Shown here in pieces: positions 51,190-60,240 of a stretch of DNA of 64,000 nt. Position 1 is the stretch's first letter. The number at the start of each line of letters is the position of its first letter. Below the pieces are notes generated by a model. The model did no database searches, was not told where the DNA came from, and was given only the letters and a program-made list of their open reading frames with translations. Where the stretch lies: assembly GCA_030054095.1 (NCBI GenBank), contig JASGCO010000010.1, forward strand, positions 38,865 to 102,864, read 5' to 3'. The position numbers and the translations under genes are program-made. The stretch is from Sediminibacterium sp. GTDB taxonomy: Bacteria > Bacteroidota > Bacteroidia > B-17B0 > Aurantibacillaceae.

Positions 51190-53559
51190 ATGGTAATGAA
51201 AAAAGGATTTTTTGTAACGATGGCTTGTTTACTAAGCCTTCTGGCTTCGGCGCAGGTACTTAAATACCATAAAGTAAAAATAAATGGTCAACCCGGTCTG
51301 GCCCGTACTCTGGCGGAGTTAGGTATTACAGTAGATCATTCGGAAGCGGGAGAAACTGAAATTACAACGGAAATTTCGGAAGCAGAGGTGGCTGTTCTGA
51401 AACAACATCAAATTCCTCATACTATTGAAATAATGGATATGGCGAAGTTTTATGAAGAGCGCAATCAAAGGGATCAGCAGCAGAGGGCAATGGCTGGAGG
51501 TGTTTGTAATGCACCAAAGGTTCAAAAGCCTGCTCATTTTCACCTCGGTTCCATGGGAGGGTATTTTACACTTGCCGAGATGGAGCAGATCTTAGATAGC
51601 ATGGCGTTGTTATATCCTAATCTTATTACCATTAAACAGCCAATAAGTCCCACGCAAAGTATCGAAGGCAGAAACATCTGGTATGTGAAAATCAGCGATA
51701 ATCCTTCGGTAAACGAGAGCGAACCACAGGTGTTATATACAGCGCTTCATCACGCCAGAGAGGCATGTAGTTTGTCGCAACTTATTTTTTACATGTGGTA
51801 TCTGCTCGAAAACTACAGCACTAATCCCGATGTGGCGGCAACACTTAATTCTACAGAACTTTATTTTGTGCCTTGCCTTAATCCGGACGGCTATGTCTAT
51901 AACCAAACCACCAATCCAAATGGAGGCGGCATGTGGCGGAAAAATCGTCGCCCTAACGGCGGTGGTACATTTGGCGTTGACCTTAACCGTAATTATGGCG
52001 GACATTGGGGCTACGATAATGTAGGGTCTTCTCCTACCTCGAGCAGCGATACCTACCGCGGTACCAGTGCGTTCAGTGAACCTGAAACACAAGCCATTCG
52101 TGATTTCTGCAATAGCAAAAATTTTGCAGCCGCCTTAAATGCCCATACGTATAGTAACCTACTTATTTATCCCTGGGGATATATCCCCAGTTTTTATACA
52201 CCCGATAGCGCCACGTTTGTTAACTGGGGGATTCATCTTACTGAAGACAGCCGTTTCCTTTATGGAACAGGCGATCAGACAGTAGCTTATGTTACGAATG
52301 GAGATAGCGATGATTGGATGTATGGCGAGCAAACCACCAAACCCAAAATTCTGTCAATGACACCTGAAGCCGGGAGTTCCAATGATGGGTTCTGGCCGGC
52401 ATCTTCCCGTATTATTGATATTTGTAAAACCACATTTAATCAGAATTACTATCTGGCCAAAATGGTGGGTACGTATGGTGTGGCGCGCGATATGCAGGAT
52501 CAGTTTATATCCGGCTCTTCCGGATTCATTAAGTATGATATTCAACGGTTGGGGTTACAAAGTGGACCGATAACAGTTTCTTTAACGCCCGTAGGAACCG
52601 GTCTGGCAAGTGTAGGCCCCGCTAAGGTTTATACTTCTCTGGCACTAAACCAAACCATTACCGATTCAATCGCTTATACACTTTCCCCGGGTTTAACCAG
52701 CGCTCAACCAATACGTTATCTTTTAACGGCTTCTGATGGTTCAGGAAGCTTTCACCATGATACTATTCAAAAAATTCATGGTGTTCCAACTATTCTTGTG
52801 AGCGATAATGGAACAAGCGCTACAGCAAACTTTACAACTACGTTATGGGGTGTGAGTACAGCCCGCTTTAAATCACCGCCTTCCAGTTTAACAGAAAGCC
52901 CTTCGGGCAATTATCCGAATAATGCTAACCGGACAATAACCTCTAAAAATGGGATCAGTCTGGCGGGCGCTACTTATGCGCATCTGCAATTCTATACGCG
53001 GTTCCAGTTAGAAAAGAATAATGATAAAGTCCAGTTAGCAATCAGTACAAATGGTGGTACGTCTTGGAGTCCGTTATGTGGCCGCTACAAAACATCACCG
53101 GCTTCATTTGGCGGAACAATTCCGGTTTATGACGGGTTACAGGATGGCTGGGTAAAAGAGAGTATTGATTTGTCGGCGTATTTAGGGCAAACGATCCTGC
53201 TTCGGTTTACCATGACTTCTAATTTCAGTACTACAAAAGACGGATTTTACTTTGATGATATGCTTATTCGTACCATTGCCAATACGGTATCAGTTTCAGA
53301 GAACACCGTGCCTTCGTTTTTGAGTGATTTATTAAGTATTGCTCCCAATCCGGCTAATGGTTATATCCGGATCAGCAATCAGGCTATTTCAGATTGTCAG
53401 GTTGAGTTAATTGATCTTACAGGTAAACGTGTTTTAACGGAAACATTCCACGAACGGGAAAATTACCTGAATACAAGTACTCTAATGCCAGGCTTGTATG
53501 TCTTACGCCTGTCAGCGGGAGGCGCAACCTATAACCAGCGTGTACAGATAATCCACTAA
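51190..53559 (+). CDS. M14 zinc carboxypeptidase with T9SS sorting signal
   Basis: A 789-residue secreted metallopeptidase removing C-terminal residues. Zinc ligands are in HHAREA (about 195-200) and the His in ALNAHTYS; the catalytic Glu is in SMTPEAGSS. A jelly-roll-like domain and a type A T9SS C-terminal domain (IAPNPANGY, GLYVLRLSAGG) follow, so it is exported by the type IX system. The start at 51190 is ATG; the ATG at 51196 is an equally good alternative. The prolyl oligopeptidase gene is 4 nt upstream. Confidence 0.92.
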   Translation: MVMKKGFFVTMACLLSLLASAQVLKYHKVKINGQPGLARTLAELGITVDHSEAGETEITTEISEAEVAVLKQHQIPHTIEIMDMAKFYEERNQRDQQQRAMAGGVCNAPKVQKPAHFHLGSMGGYFTLAEMEQILDSMALLYPNLITIKQPISPTQSIEGRNIWYVKISDNPSVNESEPQVLYTALHHAREACSLSQLIFYMWYLLENYSTNPDVAATLNSTELYFVPCLNPDGYVYNQTTNPNGGGMWRKNRRPNGGGTFGVDLNRNYGGHWGYDNVGSSPTSSSDTYRGTSAFSEPETQAIRDFCNSKNFAAALNAHTYSNLLIYPWGYIPSFYTPDSATFVNWGIHLTEDSRFLYGTGDQTVAYVTNGDSDDWMYGEQTTKPKILSMTPEAGSSNDGFWPASSRIIDICKTTFNQNYYLAKMVGTYGVARDMQDQFISGSSGFIKYDIQRLGLQSGPITVSLTPVGTGLASVGPAKVYTSLALNQTITDSIAYTLSPGLTSAQPIRYLLTASDGSGSFHHDTIQKIHGVPTILVSDNGTSATANFTTTLWGVSTARFKSPPSSLTESPSGNYPNNANRTITSKNGISLAGATYAHLQFYTRFQLEKNNDKVQLAISTNGGTSWSPLCGRYKTSPASFGGTIPVYDGLQDGWVKESIDLSAYLGQTILLRFTMTSNFSTTKDGFYFDDMLIRTIANTVSVSENTVPSFLSDLLSIAPNPANGYIRISNQAISDCQVELIDLTGKRVLTETFHERENYLNTSTLMPGLYVLRLSAGGATYNQRVQIIH

Positions 53560-53633
53560 GTTGTTAAAAAGTGTAAACAGATTAAACTTAAAAGATTATA
53601 TTGCATCAAAGCTTAAAACGAAATAAAAAAAGT

Positions 53634-54125
53634 ATGAAAAAATTAATTGTTATGCTGGCGGTTTGCCTGGGAGTAAACACCACAGTAAACGCTCAGGAAA
53701 TGCAGAAAGCATCGGAAAAGGCTCAAAAGGGTGGAATGAAAAGACAGGATTTAACACCTGAACAGAGGGCTGAAAAAGGAGCGAAATGGGCAGAGAAAAC
53801 ACTTGGGCTGAATGCCGATCAAAAGAGTAAATGGCAGGCGGCAGCATTAACCCGTATTCAGGCAAATGCGCCTCACCGTGATGTAATGCGTGGCCAGGCG
53901 GCTAAAGAAGAAAAACAAAAATCCCGCGAAGCGATTAAAGGAAATATGCAAACGTTTGACACTACTGTTTCTGGATTTTTAACCCCTGAGCAAAAAACCA
54001 AATGGGATCAGATTAAACAGAAACGTAAAGAGGCGCATAAAATGAAAAAGGAGAATAAAGTGGGTAAGGCTGATAAAGTAACCACAGATGAGGATCATGA
54101 GTTAAAAGATGTTGATCAGGAATAA
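53634..54125 (+). CDS. Small exported Lys-rich protein, Spy-like
   Basis: A 163-residue exported protein. A signal peptide (LIVMLAVCLGVNTTVNAQ) precedes two LTPEQ-type segments (DLTPEQRAEKGAKWAE and FLTPEQKTKWDQIKQK) and Lys-rich helices. The repeated LTPEQ...W pattern is that of the LTXXQ/Spy or DUF4890-type group, which includes small periplasmic chaperone-like proteins. The C-terminus is highly charged. The start at 53634 is the ATG that begins a normal signal peptide, preceded by an A-rich leader. A hairpin terminator follows. Confidence 0.72.
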   Translation: MKKLIVMLAVCLGVNTTVNAQEMQKASEKAQKGGMKRQDLTPEQRAEKGAKWAEKTLGLNADQKSKWQAAALTRIQANAPHRDVMRGQAAKEEKQKSREAIKGNMQTFDTTVSGFLTPEQKTKWDQIKQKRKEAHKMKKENKVGKADKVTTDEDHELKDVDQE

Positions 54126-54148
54126 TCTCTCCCCTCCTGAACAAAAGG

Positions 54149-54177
54149 ACCGCTTCATTTTGGAGCGGTTTTTTTAT
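54149..54177 (+). terminator. Terminator of the Spy-like gene
   Basis: ACCGCT (54149-54154) and AGCGGT (54164-54169) form a 6-bp stem with a long T-run after it. Confidence 0.75.
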
Positions 54178-54217
54178 TTCTCTTCCGCCCCGGTTATCCA
54201 ATTCCCATGCTTTTTAA

Positions 54218-54225
54218 CTACCTTT
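54218..54225 (+). promoter_or_regulatory. Bacteroidota -7 box of aspS
   Basis: TACCTTTG, 22 nt before the aspS ATG at 54248, matching TAnnTTTG. This supports the ATG over an upstream TTG at 54224. No clear TTG is seen at -33. Confidence 0.5.
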
Positions 54226-54247
54226 GCCCTTCAATAATATTAAAATT

Positions 54248-56035
54248 ATGTTACGATCGCATACCTGTGGTGAATTAAGATTGTCCGATGTTTCAAAGGA
54301 AGTGGTGCTTTGTGGCTGGGTTCAGACCAGTCGCGATTTAGGAGGGCTTACGTTTGTTGACTTACGAGACCGTTTTGGGGTAACGCAACTTTCATTTAAC
54401 ATGGATACCGATCCTGTAATGTGCGAAAAAGGACGTCAGTTGGGTCGTGAATTTGTAGTGCAGGCTAAAGGAGAGGTAGTAGAGCGATCAAATAAAAACA
54501 AAACGATCCCTACCGGCGAAATTGAAATTATCGTTAAAGAATTGACGGTGCTGAATAAATCGGTTACACCACCTTTTACCATCGAGGATCAGACAAATGG
54601 TGGCGATGAATTGCGTATGAAATACCGCTATCTGGATTTACGCCGTCAGGTGGTTCGTAAAAACCTGGAACTACGGCACCGTATGGCTATTGAAACCCGT
54701 AATTATCTGGATAAACAACATTTTTTAGAAGTAGAAACGCCGGTTCTTATAAAATCAACGCCCGAAGGTGCCCGCGATTTTGTGGTACCCAGCCGTATGA
54801 ATCAGGGACAGTTTTACGCTTTACCACAATCCCCGCAAACTTTTAAGCAATTATTAATGGTAAGTGGTTTCGACAGATACTACCAGATTGTTAAGTGTTT
54901 CCGCGATGAAGATTTACGTGCCGACCGTCAGCCTGAGTTTACACAGATTGATTGTGAAATGAGTTTTGTAGAACAGGAAGATATATTGAACACGTTTGAA
55001 GGACTGGTGAAACATTTATTTAAAACCGTAAAAGGCGTTGATATACCGGAAATGCCACGAATGAGCTATGCGGATGCCATGAAATACTATGGTAACGATA
55101 AACCCGATACCCGCTTCGAAATGCGTTTTACGGAATTGAATGAAGTGGTAAAAGGAGTAGGATTTAAAGTGTTTGACGAGGCAGAATTGGTAGTTGCCAT
55201 TTGCGCAAAAGGGGCGGCAGATTATACGCGTAAGCAATTGGATGAGTTGACCGATTTTGTGAAACGACCGCAGATAGGTGCAACCGGATTAGTCTATGCC
55301 CGTTATGGAAACGACGGTAGCATTAAATCGAGCGTTGATAAATTCTATAACGAGGATGAACTGAAAAAATGGGTGAAGATTTGTAATGCAGAACTTGGAG
55401 ATTTGCTTTTGATATTAGCTGGAAATGCTGAAAAAACACGCAAGGCCATGAGTGAGTTGCGTTTGGAAATGGGAAATAGGTTGGGACTTCGCGATAAAAA
55501 TACATTCTCTTGTTTATGGGTAGTGGATTTCCCTCTGTTAGAGTGGAACGAAGGAGATACTAATTTATTAGCGTCTTTGGCTGGCCGTTGGGTCGCCAAG
55601 CACCACCCGTTTACATCCCCTAAGCCAGAGGATATTGCATTGCTCGATAGTGATCCGGGTGCGGTAAGAGCCAACGCTTACGATATGGTAATTAATGGGG
55701 TGGAAGTCGGCGGTGGTAGTATCCGTATCTATAATAAAGATCTACAGGCCAAAATGTTCAGCGTGTTAGGATTTACCAACGAGGAAGCGCAGAAACAATT
55801 CGGATTTTTAATGAATGCGTTTGAGTTTGGCGCGCCTCCGCATGGGGGCATCGCGTTTGGATTTGATCGTCTTTGTTCGCTTTTTGGTGGTGCCGATTCT
55901 ATCCGTGATTTTATTGCTTTCCCTAAAAACAATGCAGGGCGCGATATGATGATTGAAAGCCCATCCGAAATCAGCGAGGAGCAATTGCACGAGTTGAAGT
56001 TAATACTCCGTCAGGACGAAGTGAAAAAGAATTAA
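54248..56035 (+). CDS. aspS: Aspartyl-tRNA synthetase
   Basis: A 595-residue class II synthetase of the bacterial type. An N-terminal OB-fold anticodon-binding domain (1-105: [24 protein letters not shown]) precedes the catalytic core with motif 2 ([18 protein letters not shown]) and motif 3 ([10 protein letters not shown]). The inserted GAD domain characteristic of bacterial AspRS lies at about 290-420. The start at 54248 follows a TACCTTTG box at 54218. Confidence 0.96.
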   Translation: MLRSHTCGELRLSDVSKEVVLCGWVQTSRDLGGLTFVDLRDRFGVTQLSFNMDTDPVMCEKGRQLGREFVVQAKGEVVERSNKNKTIPTGEIEIIVKELTVLNKSVTPPFTIEDQTNGGDELRMKYRYLDLRRQVVRKNLELRHRMAIETRNYLDKQHFLEVETPVLIKSTPEGARDFVVPSRMNQGQFYALPQSPQTFKQLLMVSGFDRYYQIVKCFRDEDLRADRQPEFTQIDCEMSFVEQEDILNTFEGLVKHLFKTVKGVDIPEMPRMSYADAMKYYGNDKPDTRFEMRFTELNEVVKGVGFKVFDEAELVVAICAKGAADYTRKQLDELTDFVKRPQIGATGLVYARYGNDGSIKSSVDKFYNEDELKKWVKICNAELGDLLLILAGNAEKTRKAMSELRLEMGNRLGLRDKNTFSCLWVVDFPLLEWNEGDTNLLASLAGRWVAKHHPFTSPKPEDIALLDSDPGAVRANAYDMVINGVEVGGGSIRIYNKDLQAKMFSVLGFTNEEAQKQFGFLMNAFEFGAPPHGGIAFGFDRLCSLFGGADSIRDFIAFPKNNAGRDMMIESPSEISEEQLHELKLILRQDEVKKN

Positions 56036-56064
56036 GCGTATTAAACACTAAGGTAGTAAGAGGA

Positions 56065-56655
56065 ATGCTTAAAGCCTATCTTGAAAGCAGTGGCATGCTA
56101 ACTCAGCAGGAGATAAATGCCTGTATGGAGGGCATTAAAAGCAAAACACTGAATAGGCTGGATTTTTTTGTAAAAGAAGGCGACCCGTGTCGAGAAGTGG
56201 CATTTATAACTTCAGGTGTATTCAGATCGTACTACCGTAAAGCGGATGGAGAGGAAGTAACGTATTGCATTCTGTTTCCGGGGCAGTTTATTGCGTCTTA
56301 CGCGTCGTTTATTACCGGAAATCTTTCCAGAGAATACATCCAGGCGATAACGCCCGCGCAAATACAAACCATTTCCGGTGATAGAATTAAACAGTTGTCC
56401 GAAAATTCTTTGAACTGGATGCGTTTTCTTAAGAATATGGCCGAACAACAGTATCTTGAACTGGAAAGCCGTATTTTCCAATTTCAGCGCGAAAGTGCAG
56501 CGCAACGGTATGCCCATTTGGTAAACCACCAGCCGGAATACCTCCGGCAAATTCCTCTTCAATTCCTGTCGTCCTACCTGGGCATAACGCAACGACATCT
56601 TAGCCGTTTACGTAAAGGGGTGGTTCATGCAGGCACGATGCAAACTAGAGGGTAA
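56065..56655 (+). CDS. Crp/Fnr-family transcriptional regulator
   Basis: A 196-residue regulator with a beta-roll domain (about 20-120: VAFITSGVFRSYYRKADGEEVTY) and a C-terminal HTH (LQFLSSYLGITQRHLSRLRKG). It belongs to the same broad type as the regulator at 8842-9402, and both lack evident cAMP-binding residues. It follows aspS after 29 nt on the same strand, but co-transcription is uncertain. The target genes are unknown. Confidence 0.82.
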   Translation: MLKAYLESSGMLTQQEINACMEGIKSKTLNRLDFFVKEGDPCREVAFITSGVFRSYYRKADGEEVTYCILFPGQFIASYASFITGNLSREYIQAITPAQIQTISGDRIKQLSENSLNWMRFLKNMAEQQYLELESRIFQFQRESAAQRYAHLVNHQPEYLRQIPLQFLSSYLGITQRHLSRLRKGVVHAGTMQTRG

Positions 56656-56800
56656 AATATCCAGCAACTGTTGGCTGATACAGGCATGCCCGATAACAGC
56701 GGGTAAAGCTGTCCACAGCCTGACTTTAATATTTAACCCCCGGCCTGTTGAAAAACTGTCTTTATTTGGCTAACTTAGAACTTTAAAATTTGAACGTATT

Positions 56801-58207
56801 ATGGGATGTAGTGGATGCAGCAGCGGACGTGGATGCAGTAACGAAAAAGGGACTGTGCCAGCGGGGTGCAACAGTAATGGCGCTTGTGGAACGGGGGGCT
56901 GCAACAAATTAAATGTATTTGACTGGCTCGGAAATATGAGTCTTCCGGGAGGACAAGCCCCTTTTGATATAGTAGAGATCAGATTTAAGAATTCGCGAAA
57001 GGATTTTTTCAGGAATGTTAACGGATTAACGCTGAATGTAGGTGATGTGGTGGCGGTGGAAGCGAGTCCGGGACACGATGTTGGTGTTGTTTCTTTAACA
57101 GGAGAATTGGTAAGGCTGCAGATGAAGAAGAAGAACATGAATTTCGACAGCGATGAAGTGCGTAAAGTTTACCGTAAAGCCAAACAAAGCGATATTGATA
57201 AATGGAAGGAAGCCCAGAATCTGGAAGTGGATACCATGTACCGTGCGCGGACGATTGCCCTGCAATTAGGATTGCAAATGAAGTTAAGTGATGTAGAGTA
57301 TCAGGGGGATAAATCGAAAGCTATTTTTTATTATACCGCTGATGAACGTGTTGATTTCAGGGAATTGATTAAAAAACTGGCCGAGGAATTTAAGGTACGA
57401 ATTGAAATGCGGCAAATTGGAGCCCGTCAGGAAGCTTCTCGTTTGGGGGGGATAGGCGCTTGTGGCCGGGAGTTATGCTGTAGTACCTGGCTTACCGATT
57501 ACCGTACCGTAAGTACCAGCGCAGCGCGTTACCAGCAATTGTCGTTAAATCCGATGAAACTGGCCGGGCAGTGTGGTAAATTAAAATGCTGCCTGAATTA
57601 CGAACTGGATAGTTATGTGGACGCGTTGAAAGAGTTTCCGGAAATGGATAACAAGCGCCTGAATAGTGAAAAGGGAGACGCGTTTCTGGTTAAAACCGAT
57701 ATTTTTAAGCGGGTCATGTGGTTTGCGTACCGCAAAGAACCCGATGTGTTTTTGCCGCTTAGTATTGAGCGTGTAAAAGAAGTAATGGCCATGAATCAGG
57801 CAAATCAGTTGCCGGAAAGTGTTGAAGGAAAAATAGTTTATGTGACTAAGAAGGAAGTGGTAAAAGAGCATCACTTTGAAAATGTTGTTGGTCAGGATAG
57901 TCTTACCCGTTTCGATAAAAAGGGAAAAGGCGGTAAAGGAAAGCCACAGCACAAACACGGACAAAATAAGCAGGGAGGAAACCAGCAAAAAACGCAGGGA
58001 GGATCAAATTCTCAGGGGAATCAGCAAAAGAAGCAACATCAGGGGCCACGGCCACAACAAAATAAGCCCCAACAAAATAAGCCCCAGCAAAAGCAAGGAG
58101 GCGAGGGGCAACCTGTTCAAAAACCAAATCCACACCGGCGGCCACCGCAAGGTAAAAAACCGAATCAAAACCGACCTAATAATTCCAATGATAAAAAAGG
58201 AAATTAA
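56801..58207 (+). CDS. ricT: RicT/PSP1-type iron-sulfur protein with Gln/Asn-rich tail
   Basis: A 468-residue protein. Residues 1-36 are a Cys/Gly/Ser-rich segment with six cysteines. The PSP1 domain follows (about 50-275) with conserved cysteine sets GACGRELCCSTW and GQCGKLKCC that in the Bacillus RicT protein help hold [4Fe-4S] clusters in the RicAFT complex, which affects RNA processing. The last about 90 residues are low-complexity (Lys, Gln, Asn, Gly, Pro). It overlaps gldH by 20 nt. In Bacteroidota this gene commonly precedes gldH. Confidence 0.87.
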   Translation: MGCSGCSSGRGCSNEKGTVPAGCNSNGACGTGGCNKLNVFDWLGNMSLPGGQAPFDIVEIRFKNSRKDFFRNVNGLTLNVGDVVAVEASPGHDVGVVSLTGELVRLQMKKKNMNFDSDEVRKVYRKAKQSDIDKWKEAQNLEVDTMYRARTIALQLGLQMKLSDVEYQGDKSKAIFYYTADERVDFRELIKKLAEEFKVRIEMRQIGARQEASRLGGIGACGRELCCSTWLTDYRTVSTSAARYQQLSLNPMKLAGQCGKLKCCLNYELDSYVDALKEFPEMDNKRLNSEKGDAFLVKTDIFKRVMWFAYRKEPDVFLPLSIERVKEVMAMNQANQLPESVEGKIVYVTKKEVVKEHHFENVVGQDSLTRFDKKGKGGKGKPQHKHGQNKQGGNQQKTQGGSNSQGNQQKKQHQGPRPQQNKPQQNKPQQKQGGEGQPVQKPNPHRRPPQGKKPNQNRPNNSNDKKGN

Positions 58208-58667
58208 ACCATTTGCCGCGCTAGTGGTTTTGCTGATAGTACTTACTGGATGTAAGAATAATACGATATTCAGTAAGTATGAAACATTTGCAGAAAACGA
58301 ATGGCAGGCCAATAATAAAGTAACATTTAAGGTGAATGTAGTGGACAGCATTAATCTGCATGACATTTACCTGATGGTGCGCCACGCTGAATCTTATCCT
58401 TACAGTAACCTGTTTTTATTTGTTACTACGCGTTACCCGGATGGAAAAGAACTTAAAGATACGATGGAGTTGATCCTTGCTAACCAGAAAGGAGAATGGC
58501 TGGGGGATGGTGCGGGCGAAATTTACGATTACAGGGTTCCAGTAAAGAAAAACATCCGTTTTGCAAGAGGCGGGGAATATCAGTTTTCGTTTGAACAGGG
58601 AATGCGTGTAGATCCATTACCCTTGATTATGGATTTTGGTTTTGAAATTGAAAAGAGCCCGGAATAA
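58188..58667 (+). CDS. gldH: Gliding motility lipoprotein GldH
   Basis: A 159-residue lipoprotein with a signal ending LIVLTGC (lipobox Cys22), required for gliding and linked to the type IX secretion machinery in Flavobacterium. The conserved GldH segments are present: SYPYSNLFLFVTTRYPDGK, DTMELILANQKGEWLGDGAG and GGEYQFSFEQGMR. The start at 58188 is the ATG that gives a signal peptide; longer readings on the same frame lie within ricT. It overlaps ricT by 20 nt. Its stop is immediately followed by that of the convergent DUF481 gene. Confidence 0.9.
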   Translation: MIKKEIKPFAALVVLLIVLTGCKNNTIFSKYETFAENEWQANNKVTFKVNVVDSINLHDIYLMVRHAESYPYSNLFLFVTTRYPDGKELKDTMELILANQKGEWLGDGAGEIYDYRVPVKKNIRFARGGEYQFSFEQGMRVDPLPLIMDFGFEIEKSPE

Positions 58668-59480
58668 TCAGAATCTGAAACTGATACCATTACGCACCGC
58701 ATAAGTTAATTCCGGAATCCCATCGGGTTGTTTAGTGTCAAATAATACATTTGTGGAGAGTAGAAACGTGATGTGCTTGCTAAGCGAAATCTCTAATGAT
58801 CCGTCGTGAGCAATACGGTAATCCCCAAAATTCTCAATATTGGGCTGATAGAACGTGGTGCTGGTCCATTCCAGTTGCTTAGAAAGGTTCCAGGTGAAGG
58901 TGAGGTAACTACTGAACCGGTGATCGCGGTTAATAGGTGACATAATAATCTCTTCATACTCGTACATATAAAGTACCGCGGCGTAAAGTTTGAATGCCGG
59001 CTTTTTAATGATTTTAAACCGTGGGCCCGCGCCGCTTAAAAAGCGCCATTTTAAACGTAAAACCGGATTATATTGTAATTGGACGAACGACTCAAGTGTT
59101 ATCCGGTCTTTTAACTTATAAGAATACCGTAAATGCTGAAATCCACTATTTACGAAGTTATCTCCGCCAGCCTGAATAAACCCCACATCATTAAGTACTA
59201 AGAACCGCGATTTGTTTTTTTGATACTGTACTCGTATGGTATTATTTAGTGTAACAATTTGTCGTGTGTTTTTTGTTAAACCAAAATTAAAATCGGTACG
59301 ACCAACCCAACCATTGGTGTCATTTAAAAAGCGCTTGTTTTCAATATTAACCACCTGAGCTTGCGAGACGTGTGGACTACATAGTATCCAAAAACCAAGC
59401 AGAATAACACGAGCCTTTTTCGTAACAACGAGTTCAGAGTGAGGTGTTTTTGACCTTAAAAAACGACCGGTTAACAACAT
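58668..59480 (-). CDS. DUF481-like outer-membrane protein
   Basis: A beta-strand-rich protein of about 270 residues with a signal-like segment (VILLGFWILCSPHVSQAQ). It shows the DUF481/YdiY-type pattern of alternating aromatic strands (FQHLRYSYKLKDRITLESF, FRLKWRFLSGAGPRF-like, YELTYAVRNGISFRF-like), ending in Phe as in barrels. The start is uncertain: the ATGs at 59480 and 59525 are both possible, and an upstream frame would overlap the response-regulator gene. Its function is unknown. It abuts gldH with no spacer. Confidence 0.65.
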   Translation of the reverse strand: MLLTGRFLRSKTPHSELVVTKKARVILLGFWILCSPHVSQAQVVNIENKRFLNDTNGWVGRTDFNFGLTKNTRQIVTLNNTIRVQYQKNKSRFLVLNDVGFIQAGGDNFVNSGFQHLRYSYKLKDRITLESFVQLQYNPVLRLKWRFLSGAGPRFKIIKKPAFKLYAAVLYMYEYEEIIMSPINRDHRFSSYLTFTWNLSKQLEWTSTTFYQPNIENFGDYRIAHDGSLEISLSKHITFLLSTNVLFDTKQPDGIPELTYAVRNGISFRF

Positions 59481-59580
59481 AAAATGTAAAAAGACAGGTA
59501 GCCCAAAGCACTTCTGCTGTATCATGGGGTTAAAAATACAAAAATGTGTTTGCTCGCAGAAACGTGAAGCGAAAGCGGTA

Positions 59581-60240
59581 TTACACCAGGTTATACTGAA
59601 TAGCCTTTTTAACAAGGCCTGCCGTATTTTTTACCTGCAATTTTAAAAGCAGGTTCTGACGGTACTCGCCTATGGTTTTAGAAGCCAGCGACAGTTTTTC
59701 AGCAATTTCTTTATTGGTGTACTCTTCGGTAATCAGTTTCAGAATTTCTGCTTCCCGTTTAGTGAGATCCACTTTTTGCTTGGTAACTACAGGAGCAGGA
59801 TGCTTTTCGCGGCGGATAAATGCCAGAGCCACCTCGCTCGAATAGTATTGCTGGTTAGCTAAAATCATTTCAATAGCTTTAACCAGTTCTTTGGGAGTGA
59901 TATTTTTTAATGAGAAGCCATGTGTGCCCGCATCAATGAATTGTTTCATGTAAACAAATTCGTCGTGGTTCGAAATGGCCAGTATTTTAAGTTCAGGTTT
60001 GTATTTCAGTAATTCTACGGCACATTCAGCGCCATTCATGTCCGGGAGCTGATAATCAATCAGTACAACATCATAATTATATTCTTTTACTTTAAAAATG
60101 CCCTCGGCGGCGTTTGAGGCTTCTTCAATTGAAAAATCGTAGCTGGTTTTGGCATTCTCCAGCATAGATCGGATCCCATCTCTTACCATCTGATGATCAT
60201 CAATGATCAGCAAAGTCAACTGCTTAGTCTTTTTCATCAC
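59581..60240 (-). CDS. LuxR-family response regulator
   Basis: A 219-residue response regulator. The receiver domain (about 5-125) has acidic IIDDHQMVRDG and phospho-accepting Asp62 in VVLIDYQLPDMNG; Thr/Ser and Lys in the usual places complete the site. The LuxR/NarL-type HTH (about 155-215: LTKREAEILKLITEEYTNKEIAEKL) binds DNA. The upstream histidine-kinase gene overlaps its start by 17 nt. Targets are unknown. Confidence 0.92.
   Translation of the reverse strand: MMKKTKQLTLLIIDDHQMVRDGIRSMLENAKTSYDFSIEEASNAAEGIFKVKEYNYDVVLIDYQLPDMNGAECAVELLKYKPELKILAISNHDEFVYMKQFIDAGTHGFSLKNITPKELVKAIEMILANQQYYSSEVALAFIRREKHPAPVVTKQKVDLTKREAEILKLITEEYTNKEIAEKLSLASKTIGEYRQNLLLKLQVKNTAGLVKKAIQYNLV

Noticed and set aside
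57876..58187. Upstream extension of the gldH frame
   Set aside because: It lies inside ricT in another frame and lacks a signal peptide; the ATG at 58188 gives the lipoprotein signal.
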